Shown here piece after piece: positions 8,976-21,633 of a stretch of DNA of 64,000 bases (position 1 is its first letter; every line of letters begins with the position of its first letter). The notes under the pieces were generated by a model. The model saw only the letters and a program-made list of their open reading frames with translations, had not been told where the DNA came from and did not search any database. The stretch is taken from assembly GCA_001603275.1 (NCBI GenBank), contig LUYM01000023.1:162838-226837 (forward strand). Reading direction: 5' to 3'. This DNA comes from Actinomycetales bacterium Actino_02. GTDB taxonomy: Bacteria > Actinomycetota > Actinomycetes > Propionibacteriales > Propionibacteriaceae. The position numbers were made by a program, and so were the translations under genes.

Positions 8976-9413
8976 GTGGCCGAGGCTGCCGCCACCAAAC
9001 GCGGCACCACTCGGACCAAGGCTCGTAAGCGAGCGCTGGACATCCTTTTCGAGGCGGATCTGCGCGAGCTTCCGGCGACCACGATCCTGGCCGATCACAC
9101 CCAGTGGGCCGACCCGGCGGTGCGTCCGTTCACCGCCGAGTTGGTGACCGGCGTTGCCAACTCCGTGTCCGCATTGGACGCGGAGCTGGCCAAGTACCTT
9201 CCGGACGGCTGGAGCGTGGACCGCATGCCGCGGGTCGACCGGAACCTTGCCCGACTTGCCGCCTTCGAGATTCTGCACACCCAGATCGACCCAGCGATCG
9301 TGCTGGCCGAGTGCATGACCCTGGCCACTGAGCTCTCCACCGACGATTCGCCCGCCTTCCTGAACGGGGTCCTGGGCGCATTGGTACGCAGCACGCGTCC
9401 GGAGAGCGAGTAG
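8976..9413 (+). CDS. nusB: transcription antitermination factor NusB
   Basis: 145 residues, all-helical. NusB binds boxA RNA together with S10 (NusE) and supports rRNA antitermination. Family features are TKARKRALDILFEADLR at the start, RPFTAELVTGV, the helix MPRVDRNLARLAAFEIL, and PAFLNGVLGALVR near the end. The GTG at 8976, two bases after the efp stop, gives the normal length. The next gene is carA, not pyrR as in many related gene orders. Confidence 0.93.
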   Translation: MAEAAATKRGTTRTKARKRALDILFEADLRELPATTILADHTQWADPAVRPFTAELVTGVANSVSALDAELAKYLPDGWSVDRMPRVDRNLARLAAFEILHTQIDPAIVLAECMTLATELSTDDSPAFLNGVLGALVRSTRPESE

Positions 9414-9441
9414 CGTCACCGGTTGCACCGGAACCTTTTGC

Positions 9442-9447
9442 TAGTCT
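9442..9447 (+). promoter_or_regulatory. putative -10 element (TAGTCT) for carA
   Basis: TAGTCT fits TANNNT and lies in the short nusB-carA gap, 26 bases before the carA start. A TTGCAC is present upstream, but only 13 bases away, which is too close for a standard -35. Confidence 0.35.
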
Positions 9448-9473
9448 CGATCCGGTCAACAAAGAGGACGTTT

Positions 9474-10636
9474 ATGCCCGACAGCCTGTTCCCTGCCCAG
9501 CACACCCCAGCGTTACTGGTTTTGGAGGACGGCCGTTGGTTCCGAGGGGCGTCCTTCGGCGCCCAAGGTGAAACCTTCGGCGAGGCGGTGTTCTCCACCG
9601 GCATGTCCGGCTACCAGGAGACACTCACTGATCCCAGCTACCACCGCCAGGTGGTGATCGCCACGGCGCCCCATATCGGCAACACCGGATGGAATGACGA
9701 GGACAGCGAGTCCGACAAGATCTGGGTGGCCGGCTACGTCGTCCGCGATCTGTCCCGGATGCGCTCGAACTGGCGCTCCAACCGCTCGCTGGACGAGGAG
9801 TTGCGCCGCCAAGGCATCGTCGGCGTTGCGGAAGTCGATACCCGGGCGCTGACCCGGCATCTGCGCGATCACGGTGCCATGCGGGTCGGCATCTCCACGA
9901 TCGAGCTCGATCCGCAGCGGTTGCTGGCCAAGGTGCTGGCTTCGCCAGGGATGGCCGGAGCGAACCTGGTGGCCGATGTCACCGTGACCGAGCCGGAGGT
10001 CACCGCAGCGATCGGGGCCAAGCGATTCATGGTGGCGGCCATCGACCTCGGCATCAAGGACATGACGCCGCACCGGATGGCGGAGCGGGGGATCGAGGTC
10101 CACCTGCTGCCGGCCACGGCCACCATCGACCAGATCAAGGAGCTCGGCCCCGACGGCGTGTTCTTCTCCAACGGCCCCGGCGACCCGGCCACGGCGGACC
10201 AGGAGACCAGGCTGCTCACCCAGGTGCTGGATGCCCGGTTGCCCTTCTTCGGGATCTGCTTCGGCAATCAGATCTTCGGCCGAGCCTTGGGATTTGGGAC
10301 CTACAAGCTCAAATACGGGCACCGAGGGATCAACCAGCCGGTGATGGATCTGACCACCCGCAAGGTGGAGGTCACCGCACACAACCACGGTTTCGCGGTG
10401 GACGCCCCCAAGGACCTCGGCGTGGCCACCCCCTGGGGCGAGGCGCGGGTCTCCCACATCAACCTCAATGACGGGGTCGTGGAGGGGCTGGAGTTGCGCG
10501 GCGCCGGCCAGCAGCTGCGTGGGTTCTCCGTGCAATACCACCCGGAGGCGGCAGCCGGGCCACATGATGCCGCCTACCTGTTCGACCGCTTCGTCGAGAT
10601 GATGGCGGCCAATCGCGAGTCGGAGGGACGCGCCTG

Positions 10637-10637
<1 letters not shown>
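9474..10637 (+). CDS. carA: carbamoyl-phosphate synthase small (glutaminase) subunit
   Basis: 387 residues. It hydrolyses glutamine and passes ammonia to CarB for carbamoyl phosphate, feeding pyrimidine and arginine synthesis. The N-terminal CPSase_sm_chain domain ([17 protein letters not shown]) is followed by a class I glutamine amidotransferase domain. The nucleophile Cys lies in [14 protein letters not shown] and the catalytic His and Glu in [12 protein letters not shown]. The ATG at 9474 is chosen because AAAGAGGACG precedes it by a good distance; the frame is open further up, but without such a site. The stop overlaps the carB start. Confidence 0.96.
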
Positions 10638-13968
<3,331 letters not shown>

Positions 13969-13972
<4 letters not shown>

Positions 13973-15048
13973 GCCTGCCGCTGCCGCTCCTTGATGCCGG
14001 TTACCGGCGCATTCTGCGTCCGGCGATGTTCGCCAGCTACGGCGGCGACCCGGAGCGGGTTCACGAGGCGATGATTCACACGCTGGCCACGGTCGGGTCG
14101 AACCCCGCAGTCCGGGCAGTGATCCGGCTCTTGGCAGCCACCTCGGGGCGGCCGGTCCGGGTTGCCGGAGTCGACTTCCCGAATCGGGTCGGGCTCGCCG
14201 CCGGTCTGGACAAGGACGCCACCGCGGTGCTGTCGTGGGCGGGGCTGGGCTTCGGCTTCGCCGAGCTGGGCACGATCACCGGGCGGGCCCAGCCGGGCAA
14301 TGATCGTCCGCGGGTGTTTCGGCTGCGAGCCAGCCAGGCCCTGATCAACCGGATGGGCTTCAACAATCCCGGGGCCGAGGCGGTCGCCGCAACGCTGGCC
14401 GCCCGTGGCGTGTTCCGCGGGAACGGAGCCGCCGGGCTGCCGATCGGGGTCTCGATCGGCAAGACCAAGCTCGTCGAGATCGATCAGGCCATCGAGGACT
14501 ACCTGGTCTCGTTGCGAGCTCTGGCTCCGCATGCCGATTACCTCGCCGTGAACGTCTCCAGCCCGAACACCCCGGGGTTGCGCAGCCTGCAGGACGCCGG
14601 TGCACTATCCGACCTGGTCTGCGCCTTGGTCGCCGAGACCGGAGCTACACGGTCACCACTGCCCATCTTCGTCAAGGTCGCTCCGGATCTGACCTGGGGC
14701 CAGCTGGACGAGGTGATCGAGGTCTGCGAGCGCACGGGTGCCGCCGGGCTGATCGCCACGAACACCACGCTGGCCCGGGACGGCCTGGCGGCGTCCGATC
14801 GTCCGCTGGCCGAACTCACCGGCGGACTCTCCGGAGCCCCGCTGGCCAGCCGAGCGCGAGAAGTCGTCGGCTACCTGGCGGGCAGCTCCCGGCTGCCGGT
14901 GATCGGAGTGGGTGGCATCATGACGCCTGCCGATGCCACGGCCATGTTCGATGCCGGCGCTCAACTCGTCCAGCTGTACACGGGCTTCATCTACGGCGGC
15001 CCCGGACTGGTGGCGGCCATCAACACCGAGGACAAGGAGCGGGCATGA
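13969..15048 (+). CDS. pyrD: quinone-dependent dihydroorotate dehydrogenase (class 2)
   Basis: 359 residues. It oxidises dihydroorotate to orotate with FMN and passes electrons to membrane quinones. The N-terminal helical extension (about 1-55) typical of class 2 is present. The core shows [37 protein letters not shown] with the catalytic Ser, and a VIGVGGI phosphate-binding motif near the end. The ATG at 13969 overlaps the carB stop. The link to quinones suits the respiratory genes elsewhere in the window. Confidence 0.95.
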
Positions 15049-15878
15049 GCAGCTACGGCGAACGCCTCGACCAGGTCTGCGCTGCCCGGGGCACCCTGTG
15101 CGCCGGAGTCGACCCTCACCCGGGCCTGCTGGCCGCGTGGGGCTTGGAGAACAGCGCGGCGGGTCTGGAGCGGTTCAGCCGTAGCCTGGTCGAGGCGCTG
15201 GGGGAGCGGCTGGCGGTGATCAAGCCGCAGTCGGCCTTCTTCGAGTCGTTCGGTTCGGCAGGCATCGCCGTCCTGGAGCGCTTGCTGGCCGACATCCGGG
15301 ATGCCGGCGCGCTGTCGATCCTGGACGTGAAGCGCGGCGACATCGGCTCGACGATGTCGGCCTATGCCCAGGCCTACCTGGCAGACGGAGCACCACTGGC
15401 TGCCGACGCCATCACCGTCTCGCCCTATCTGGGCTTCGGCTCACTGCAGCCGGCCTTCGATCAGGCGCTCCGCTATGGACGTGGCGTCTACGTGTTGGCC
15501 CGCACCTCGAATTCGGAGGGCGGCCAGGTGCAACTTGCGCAGTCGGAGGGACTCGCGGTCGCACAGCAGATCGTCGACCAGGCCGCCGCAGCCAATGAGT
15601 CGTCCGGCCAGTCGGCCATCGGGCTGGTCGTCGGCGGAACCCATCAGAGTCTGGGCTGCGATGTCTCGGGTTTCAACGGGTCGATCCTGGTGCCGGGGAT
15701 CGGCGCCCAGGGCGGACGGATGAGCGATCTGCCGACGCTGTTCGGCGCCGCATTCAGCCGCGTCCTGCCCATGGTGGGGCGTGACTTGCTCGGTGCCGGG
15801 GCCGACCAGAATGCCCTGCGCGACAAGGCCACTCAGCTGCTGGAGTCGGTCGCCGAGGCGACTCAGCATGACTCGTGA
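15045..15878 (+). CDS. pyrF: orotidine 5'-phosphate decarboxylase (subfamily 2)
   Basis: 277 residues. It decarboxylates OMP to UMP, the last step of de novo UMP synthesis. The long form found in actinobacteria is recognised by VIKPQSAFFESFGSAG and the catalytic ILDVKRGDIGSTMSAYAQAY (Lys-Asp pair). VGGTHQS and VPGIGAQGG near the C-terminus bind the phosphate. The ATG overlaps the pyrD stop by 4 bases. No pyrB, pyrC or pyrE lies nearby. Confidence 0.95.
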   Translation: MSSYGERLDQVCAARGTLCAGVDPHPGLLAAWGLENSAAGLERFSRSLVEALGERLAVIKPQSAFFESFGSAGIAVLERLLADIRDAGALSILDVKRGDIGSTMSAYAQAYLADGAPLAADAITVSPYLGFGSLQPAFDQALRYGRGVYVLARTSNSEGGQVQLAQSEGLAVAQQIVDQAAAANESSGQSAIGLVVGGTHQSLGCDVSGFNGSILVPGIGAQGGRMSDLPTLFGAAFSRVLPMVGRDLLGAGADQNALRDKATQLLESVAEATQHDS

Positions 15879-15922
15879 ACGCGACCTTGGCCAATATCCA
15901 CGCGACTTGCCCGAGATGCCGC

Positions 15923-15928
15923 TAGGTT
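15923..15928 (+). promoter_or_regulatory. putative -10 element (TAGGTT) for mihF
   Basis: TAGGTT matches TANNNT and lies in the 95-base gap between pyrF and mihF, leaving a leader of about 40 bases that contains the AAAGG ribosome binding site. No clear -35. Confidence 0.35.
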
Positions 15929-15973
15929 TGTGTCGCAATTGAAGGCTCCTGTACCCCACACAAAGGCATGCCA

Positions 15974-16291
15974 GTGACTATTCCGCAGCTCACCACTGAG
16001 CAACTTGAAGCCGCCCGTGCAGCAGCTACTCAGGCACGTCGTCGGCGCGCCGATCTCAAGGGCAAGGTTCGCACCGGCGAACTGAGCCTGGCCAGCGCCC
16101 TCGACTCCGCAGCCGGGGACGACGTTCTCGCCCACGTGAAGGTGGTGGACCTGCTCAAGGCCCTGCCGCGTGTCGGCGAGAAGCGCGCCGCCCTGGTCAT
16201 GGAGCGCTTGGATATCGCCCCGAACCGCCGCATCCGCGGTCTGGGCCGCCACCAGGTGGCGGGCCTGAAAGCGGAGTTCAGTGATCGGTGA
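15974..16291 (+). CDS. mihF: actinobacterial integration host factor mIHF
   Basis: About 105 residues. mIHF is a nucleoid-associated DNA-binding protein restricted to Actinomycetota. The C-terminal S13-like helix-turn-helix reads LLKALPRVGEKRAALVMERL, then IAPNRRIRGLGRHQVAGL. The N-terminal helix is basic (ARRRRADLKGKVRTGEL). An AAAGG at 15962-15966 stands 7 bases before the GTG at 15974 but only one base before the in-frame ATG at 15968, so the GTG is preferred. It overlaps gmk by 11 bases, as in many actinobacteria. Confidence 0.92.
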   Translation: MTIPQLTTEQLEAARAAATQARRRRADLKGKVRTGELSLASALDSAAGDDVLAHVKVVDLLKALPRVGEKRAALVMERLDIAPNRRIRGLGRHQVAGLKAEFSDR

Positions 16292-16832
16292 CGTCACCGT
16301 CATCTCTGGGCCGTCGGCAGTAGGCAAGGGAACGCTGGTCCACGCGCTGCTGGAGGCACACCCGGAGGTCTGGCTGTCGGTCTCGGTGACCACCAGGTCA
16401 CCCAGACCCGGCGAGATCGACGGCCAGCACTACCACTTCATCAGCAACGCCGAGTTCGACCACCTGGTGGCCACTGATGGGCTGTTGGAGTGGGCGCTCG
16501 TGCATGGCACCGATCGGTACGGCACTCCCGCTGCACCTGCATTGGCAGCGGTCGAGCAGGGCAAGAAGGTCATTCTCGAGATCGAGATTCAAGGCGCGCG
16601 GCAGGTCAAGGAGCGTCTGCCGCAGTGCCGGATGGTCTTCATCGCACCGCCGTCGGAGCAGACGCTGCGGGATCGGCTGGTCCATCGAGGCACCGAAACC
16701 GAGCAGCAGATGGCCCGCCGGTTGCGCACCGCCGCCGCCGAAATGGCTGCGGTCAGCGAGTTCGACCACGTCATCGTGAACGACGATTTGGGCACAGCGA
16801 CCGCCGAGTTGGTAGAGTTGTTGGGTCTGTGA
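16281..16832 (+). CDS. gmk: guanylate kinase
   Basis: 183 residues. It phosphorylates GMP to GDP with ATP. The P-loop is GPSAVGKGT. The GMP-binding segment [21 protein letters not shown] and the [16 protein letters not shown] motif (here [13 protein letters not shown]) follow, and the lid arginine is in [17 protein letters not shown]. The GTG start overlaps the end of mihF, which suggests coupled translation. rpoZ follows, as is common. Confidence 0.95.
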   Translation: MIGDVTVISGPSAVGKGTLVHALLEAHPEVWLSVSVTTRSPRPGEIDGQHYHFISNAEFDHLVATDGLLEWALVHGTDRYGTPAAPALAAVEQGKKVILEIEIQGARQVKERLPQCRMVFIAPPSEQTLRDRLVHRGTETEQQMARRLRTAAAEMAAVSEFDHVIVNDDLGTATAELVELLGL

Positions 16833-16882
16833 CGGCTGAGACGCACACGTCCGGCCGATATCACCCGATCAGGAAGCAGAAC

Positions 16883-17224
16883 TTGAGCACTCACACTCCC
16901 GAGGGGATCACCAATCCGCCGATCGACGAGCTGCTGACCAAGGTGGACTCGAAGTACCGGCTGGTTCTGTTCGCGGCCAAGCGCGCGCGGCAGATCAACG
17001 CGTACTACTCCCAGCTTGGCGAGGGCCTGCTGGAGAACGTGGGACCGCTGGTGGACATCGGCATCCAGGAGAAGCCGCTGTCGATCGCACTGCGTGAGGT
17101 GAACGCCGGGGTGCTCGAGTGCACCCAGATCGACCCCGAGGCCGAAGCGGCCGCTCGCGCCGAGGCGCAGGCCGATCCCGACTTCTCGTTCGACCCGTTC
17201 GGTACTGACGACGCACTGAGCTGA
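16883..17224 (+). CDS. rpoZ: RNA polymerase omega subunit
   Basis: 113 residues. Omega assists folding and assembly of the beta' subunit. The conserved core reads [20 protein letters not shown] followed by [15 protein letters not shown], and the acidic C-terminal tail is actinobacterial. The TTG at 16883 is preferred because AGGAAG lies 6 bases upstream and the protein then starts like its relatives (STHTPEG). An in-frame GTG at 16829 overlapping the gmk stop would add 18 residues. Confidence 0.92.
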   Translation: MSTHTPEGITNPPIDELLTKVDSKYRLVLFAAKRARQINAYYSQLGEGLLENVGPLVDIGIQEKPLSIALREVNAGVLECTQIDPEAEAAARAEAQADPDFSFDPFGTDDALS

Positions 17225-17234
17225 GCCTCCGGCC

Positions 17235-18458
17235 ATGAGTCGGATCGTCCTCGGCGTCTCCGGTGGGATCGCGGCGTACAAGGCGTGCCTGCTGCTGCGG
17301 CGGCTCACCGAGGCCGGCCACGAAGTTGAGGTCGTCCCCACAGCGAACTCGCTGAACTTCGTCGGCGCCACCACGTGGGCCGCGCTGTCGGGGCGTCCGG
17401 TGCACTCGGGAGTCTTCGAGGCCGGCGAGCTGGTCAATCACGTCCGGATCGGGCGCGAGGCCGATCTGGTGCTGGTCGCCCCGGCCACGGCTGACCTGCT
17501 GGCCCGTGCCGCCTCCGGCAGAGCGGACGATCTGCTGACCAATGTCTTGCTGACCGCGCACTGCCCAGTGGTGTTCGCCCCGGCCATGCACACCGAAATG
17601 TGGCAGCACGCTGCGACCAGGGCGAATGTGGCCACCCTGCGCTCGCGTGGCGCCATTGTGCTGGAGCCGGCCGTAGGCCGGCTCACCGGCCCCGACTCCG
17701 GACCCGGGCGGCTGCCCGAACCCGCGGACATCGAAGCCAGCGCGCTGGCCGTGCTCGCCGACCCGCTGGTGGGCGCGGCGATGTCTGCTCAGGATCTCGC
17801 TGGGCGCACCGTGGTGATCAGCGCGGGTGGGACTCGCGAGCAGCTGGATCCGGTCCGGTTCATCGGCAACTCGTCCTCGGGGCTGATGGGTGTTGCGCTG
17901 GCTCGGGCAGCCGTGCAGCGTGGCGCTCAGGTGACCCTGGTCGCCGCGAATCTGGCCACGGAGCCTCCGGCCGGGGCAACCGTGGTCGAGGTCGTCTCGA
18001 CGGCCGACCTTGCGGCAGCCATGGATGCGCATTCCCCGTCCGCTGATCTGGTGGTGATGGCAGCGGCGCCGGCGGACTACACCGTGCTGGAGCCAAGCCC
18101 GGTCAAGCTGAAGAAGTCCGGCGACGCGGGCATGCACCTGGACCTGGTGCAAACCACGGACGTGCTGGCCGGCCTGGCCAGCCACCGCCCCGACGGTCAG
18201 GTGCTGGTCGGCTTTGCGGCCGAAACCGCGGCCGACGACCACGAGCTGCTCAGCTTGGGCGTCCAGAAGCTGGCTCGCAAGGGTTGTCAGCTCCTGGTGC
18301 TCAACAACGTTTCCGGCGGTGCGGTCTTCGGCGCCGAGGAGAACCAGGTCACCATCATCGACGCAGGCGGCCAGGTCGCTGCCGCCAGCGGCAGCAAGAC
18401 CACCGTTGCGCATGCGATTCTCAGTGCGTCCGAGGCAGTACGAAAGAGGTTGGGGTAG
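17235..18458 (+). CDS. coaBC: bifunctional phosphopantothenoylcysteine decarboxylase / phosphopantothenate--cysteine ligase
   Basis: 407 residues. The N-terminal CoaC half (about 1-180) is a flavoprotein with GVSGGIAAYKACLLLRR, the active-site His in VNHVRIGREAD and the PAMHTEMW motif. The C-terminal CoaB half (about 185-407) carries ISAGGTREQLDPVRFIGN, SSSGLMG and the KKSGD segment. Together they make 4'-phosphopantetheine from phosphopantothenate and cysteine for coenzyme A. Its stop is followed at once by the metK start; both are typical of this actinobacterial cluster. Confidence 0.95.
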   Translation: MSRIVLGVSGGIAAYKACLLLRRLTEAGHEVEVVPTANSLNFVGATTWAALSGRPVHSGVFEAGELVNHVRIGREADLVLVAPATADLLARAASGRADDLLTNVLLTAHCPVVFAPAMHTEMWQHAATRANVATLRSRGAIVLEPAVGRLTGPDSGPGRLPEPADIEASALAVLADPLVGAAMSAQDLAGRTVVISAGGTREQLDPVRFIGNSSSGLMGVALARAAVQRGAQVTLVAANLATEPPAGATVVEVVSTADLAAAMDAHSPSADLVVMAAAPADYTVLEPSPVKLKKSGDAGMHLDLVQTTDVLAGLASHRPDGQVLVGFAAETAADDHELLSLGVQKLARKGCQLLVLNNVSGGAVFGAEENQVTIIDAGGQVAAASGSKTTVAHAILSASEAVRKRLG

Positions 18459-19646
18459 ATGAGTCGTCTGTTCACGTCCGAGTCGGTCACCGAAGGCCAT
18501 CCGGACAAGGTCGCCGACGCCATCTCCGATGCCGTCCTGGACAAGCTGCTGCAGAAGGATCCGGCCTCGCGCGTGGCCGTGGAGACCCTGGTCAGCACCG
18601 GTCTAGTGGTGGTCGCCGGTGAGGTGACCACGAAGGCCTATGCCGACATCGCCAAGCTGGCCCGGCGCCGGATCCTCCAGATCGGCTACAACTCGACCGC
18701 GGCGAGCTTCGACGGCAACTCGTGCGGCGTACTGGTCTCGCTGGGTGCGCAATCGCCGGACATCGCCCAAGGCGTCGACCAGGCCGAGGAGCAGCGGGCT
18801 GAGGGCTCCTTCGACGCACTGGACGCCCAGGGCGCCGGCGACCAGGGCTTGATGTTCGGCTACGCCTGCACCGACACCGCCACCTTGATGCCGCTGCCGA
18901 TCGACATCGCGCACCGGCTGGCCGAGCAGCTGGCCCGGGTGCGCCACGAGCACGAGCTCGACTTCGTGCTTCCCGACGGAAAGACCCAGGTGACCATCGA
19001 GTACGACGGCGACCGTCCAGTGCGGGTGGACACCGTGGTGGTCTCCACCCAGCATCTGGAGTCGGCCAGCCACGCGCTGATCGCCGCCGAGCTGAAGGCC
19101 CGGGTGATCGATCCGGTGCTGGCCCGCTACCCGATCAGCACCGCAGGGCTGAAGACCTACGTGAACCCGACCGGGAAGTTCGTCATCGGCGGACCGATGG
19201 GCGATGCCGGCGTCACCGGCCGCAAGATCATCGTCGACAGCTATGGCGGCATGGCTCGCCACGGCGGCGGCGCCTTCTCCGGCAAGGACCCGTCCAAGGT
19301 CGACCGTTCGGCGGCCTACGCGATGCGCTGGGTGGCCAAGAACGTGGTGGCCGCCGGGCTGGCCGAGCGGTGTGAGGTCCAGGTCGCGTATGCCATCGGA
19401 CGCGCCCACCCGGTCGGCTTCTACACCGAGTGCTTCGGCACCGAGAAGGTGCCGCAGGAGCAGATCACCGACGCCGTGCTGAGCGTGTTCGACCTGCGCC
19501 CGGCCGCGATCATTCGCGACCTGGACCTGATTCGTCCGATCTACTCCAAGGTGACCAACTACGGCCACTTCGGCCGTGAGCTGCCCGAGATGACCTGGGA
19601 GCGCACCGACCGGGCCGAGGCGCTGGCTGCTGCGGTAAAGGGCTAG
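18459..19646 (+). CDS. metK: S-adenosylmethionine synthetase
   Basis: 395 residues. It makes S-adenosylmethionine from methionine and ATP. All signatures are present: [20 protein letters not shown], the [10 protein letters not shown] segment and the glycine-rich [19 protein letters not shown]. An AAAGAGG precedes the ATG. There is no room for a SAM riboswitch, because the gene starts directly after the coaBC stop. Methionine synthase (metH) lies 6.5 kb downstream and would supply its substrate. Confidence 0.97.
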   Translation: MSRLFTSESVTEGHPDKVADAISDAVLDKLLQKDPASRVAVETLVSTGLVVVAGEVTTKAYADIAKLARRRILQIGYNSTAASFDGNSCGVLVSLGAQSPDIAQGVDQAEEQRAEGSFDALDAQGAGDQGLMFGYACTDTATLMPLPIDIAHRLAEQLARVRHEHELDFVLPDGKTQVTIEYDGDRPVRVDTVVVSTQHLESASHALIAAELKARVIDPVLARYPISTAGLKTYVNPTGKFVIGGPMGDAGVTGRKIIVDSYGGMARHGGGAFSGKDPSKVDRSAAYAMRWVAKNVVAAGLAERCEVQVAYAIGRAHPVGFYTECFGTEKVPQEQITDAVLSVFDLRPAAIIRDLDLIRPIYSKVTNYGHFGRELPEMTWERTDRAEALAAAVKG

Positions 19647-19673
19647 TCGGCCGCAGCTGTCGGGAGGGCGCTC

Positions 19674-19679
19674 TACGAT
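19674..19679 (+). promoter_or_regulatory. putative -10 element (TACGAT) giving a leaderless priA transcript
   Basis: TACGAT ends 7 bases before the ATG at 19687, so transcription would begin at or next to the start codon. Other genes in this window show the same geometry. Confidence 0.4.
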
Positions 19680-19686
19680 GCCCTGC

Positions 19687-21618
19687 ATGGAGCGTCCGGT
19701 AGCGAGGGTGGCAGTCGATCTGCCGCTGGCCAACCTGGATCGACCCTTCGACTATCTGGTGCCGCCGGAGTTGGACGAGGCTGCGCAACCGGGCGTCCGG
19801 GTGAAGGTGCGCTTCGCCGGCCAGTTGCGGGACGGCTTCCTGCTGGAGCGGACCGAACCGGGGGAGCGGGACAAGCTCGCCCCGCTGCACAAGGTGATTT
19901 CGGCCGAGCCGGTGCTGCAGCCCGCAGTGGCGGAGCTGATTCGGGCCACCGCCGACCACTATGCCGGCAGCTTCGCCGATGTGGTCCGAACCGCGGTGCC
20001 ACCACGACATGCCGCCACCGAAAAGGCTGAGCCTCCGGACTATCCCGAGCCGCGCCTCGAGGCCGTCACGCCCCGCTGTCTGACCAGCTACCCGGCCGGT
20101 GATCGATTCCTGAGCGAGCTCGTCGCCGGCCGTCCGCGGGCGGCGTGGACGGTGCTGCCCGCAGCCCGACCGGAAGGCGACTGGGCCCTGGGCTTTATCG
20201 AGGCCGCCGCCGCGACCATGGCCGGTGGCCGGGGAGCGCTGCTTATCGTCCCGGAAGCTCGCAGCCTGGAGCGGCTCGAGGCCGCCTGTCGAGAACGCTT
20301 CGGCAAGGGCAGTTACGCCGTGTTGGCCTCCGACGCCGGCCCTGCTCTGCGCTATCGCAACTTCCTGGCAGTCAGTCGTGGCGCGGTGAAGCTGGTGATC
20401 GGCACCCGGGCAGCAGTCTTCGCCCCGGTGGCTCGCCTCGGGTTGATCGCGGTGTGGGACGACGGCAGCGACTCCTACGCCGAGCCGCACGCGCCCTACT
20501 GGCACGCTCGCGAGGTGGCAGCAATCCGGGCGCATCAGGCCTCCTGCGCGCTGCTGCTGGCGGCTCACAGCCGGACCGCGGAGGTTGCTCAGCTGCTCGA
20601 GCGAGGCTGGCTGGCGCCCCTGGAGTTGGCGCCGTCGGCGATGCGCCGGCTGGCCCCGGCGGTCCGCGCGGCCGGAGCCATGCCCAGCCGGGAGCCGGAG
20701 TGGGTTCGACTGCCGCAGCAGGCCTTCCAGGCGGTCCGAGCCGGGCTCGCCGCCGGACCGGTGCTGGTGCAGGTGCCGCGGGCCGGCTACGCGCCCTATC
20801 TGGCCTGTCAGAGCTGCCGGACGCCGGCCCACTGCCCCAGCTGTGGCCAGGGCCTGATCCAGGAGGCCGGTGCGGCACCGAGTTGCCGCTGGTGTGGCCC
20901 ATTGCTCAAGGCGTGGCGATGCCCCGAGTGCGGCGATCACCGGCTGCGCCGCCCGGTGGCCGGGGTGGCCCGGACCGCAGAAGAGTTCGGCAAGGCATTT
21001 CCGGGGACGACCGTGATCCAGGCCAGCGCGGATCACCGGGTCACCGAAGTGGGCAGCAAACCGGTCCTGGTGCTGGCGACTCCCGGGGCGGCCCCGCCGG
21101 CGCGGGACGGCTACGCGGCCGCGATTCTGCTGGACGCCGAGCAGATGCTGGCTCGTCCGGATCTGCGGGCAGGGGAGGAGTCGCTACGCCGCTGGCTGGC
21201 AGTGACCGCGCTGGTCCGGCCGGCAGAGGACGGTGGCACCGTGGTGATCGTGGCCGAACCCGGACTGCGCGAGGTCCAGGGGCTCATTCGGCTGGATCCG
21301 GCCGGCTTCGCGGCCACCGAGCTGGCCGAACGGCGGGCCGCCGGCTTCCCGCCGGCCCAGAAGCTGATCGCCATAGAAGCGCCCACCGCGACGCTGACCG
21401 AGGTGCTCACTGCACTCGTCCCCGGCGATCAGGTGGTGGTTGCCGGCCCGTTCGCGATCCCCGGCAGCTCGGACTCCGCGGACGGACGAGTCACCCTGCG
21501 CTGTGAGCCCGGCCGGGCCGGCGACCTACTGGCCAGACTCCGCGAGGTGCTCTCGGTGCGCGCCGCCAAGAAGCAGGACCCGGTCCGGGTTCGGGTCGAT
21601 CCGATCGTTGTCGGCTGA
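19687..21618 (+). CDS. priA: primosomal protein N' (PriA-like), probably without helicase activity
   Basis: 643 residues from the ATG at 19687; an in-frame ATG at 19678 lies inside the -10 element and is less likely. The N-terminal 3'-DNA-binding domain (ARVAVDLPLANLDRPFDYLVP) is intact. The helicase part has lost its Walker A loop, and the usual DEEH box reads WDDGSD. The zinc-binding cysteines remain, in CQSCRTPAHCPSCGQG and CRWCG with CPECGDH. Loss of ATPase motifs is known for actinobacterial PriA, so it probably acts as a structural loader in replication restart. It sits between metK and fmt as usual. Confidence 0.88.
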   Translation: MERPVARVAVDLPLANLDRPFDYLVPPELDEAAQPGVRVKVRFAGQLRDGFLLERTEPGERDKLAPLHKVISAEPVLQPAVAELIRATADHYAGSFADVVRTAVPPRHAATEKAEPPDYPEPRLEAVTPRCLTSYPAGDRFLSELVAGRPRAAWTVLPAARPEGDWALGFIEAAAATMAGGRGALLIVPEARSLERLEAACRERFGKGSYAVLASDAGPALRYRNFLAVSRGAVKLVIGTRAAVFAPVARLGLIAVWDDGSDSYAEPHAPYWHAREVAAIRAHQASCALLLAAHSRTAEVAQLLERGWLAPLELAPSAMRRLAPAVRAAGAMPSREPEWVRLPQQAFQAVRAGLAAGPVLVQVPRAGYAPYLACQSCRTPAHCPSCGQGLIQEAGAAPSCRWCGPLLKAWRCPECGDHRLRRPVAGVARTAEEFGKAFPGTTVIQASADHRVTEVGSKPVLVLATPGAAPPARDGYAAAILLDAEQMLARPDLRAGEESLRRWLAVTALVRPAEDGGTVVIVAEPGLREVQGLIRLDPAGFAATELAERRAAGFPPAQKLIAIEAPTATLTEVLTALVPGDQVVVAGPFAIPGSSDSADGRVTLRCEPGRAGDLLARLREVLSVRAAKKQDPVRVRVDPIVVG

Positions 21619-21621
21619 CAT

Positions 21622-21627
21622 TAGGCT
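21622..21627 (+). promoter_or_regulatory. putative -10 element (TAGGCT), leaderless nitrilase-family gene
   Basis: TAGGCT ends 6 bases before the ATG at 21634, just after the priA stop. No ribosome binding site precedes the ATG, in line with a leaderless message. Confidence 0.45.
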
Positions 21628-21633
21628 CGGCTC

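Noticed and set aside
18380..18470. SAM riboswitch before metK
   Set aside because: metK starts directly after the coaBC stop; no leader exists.
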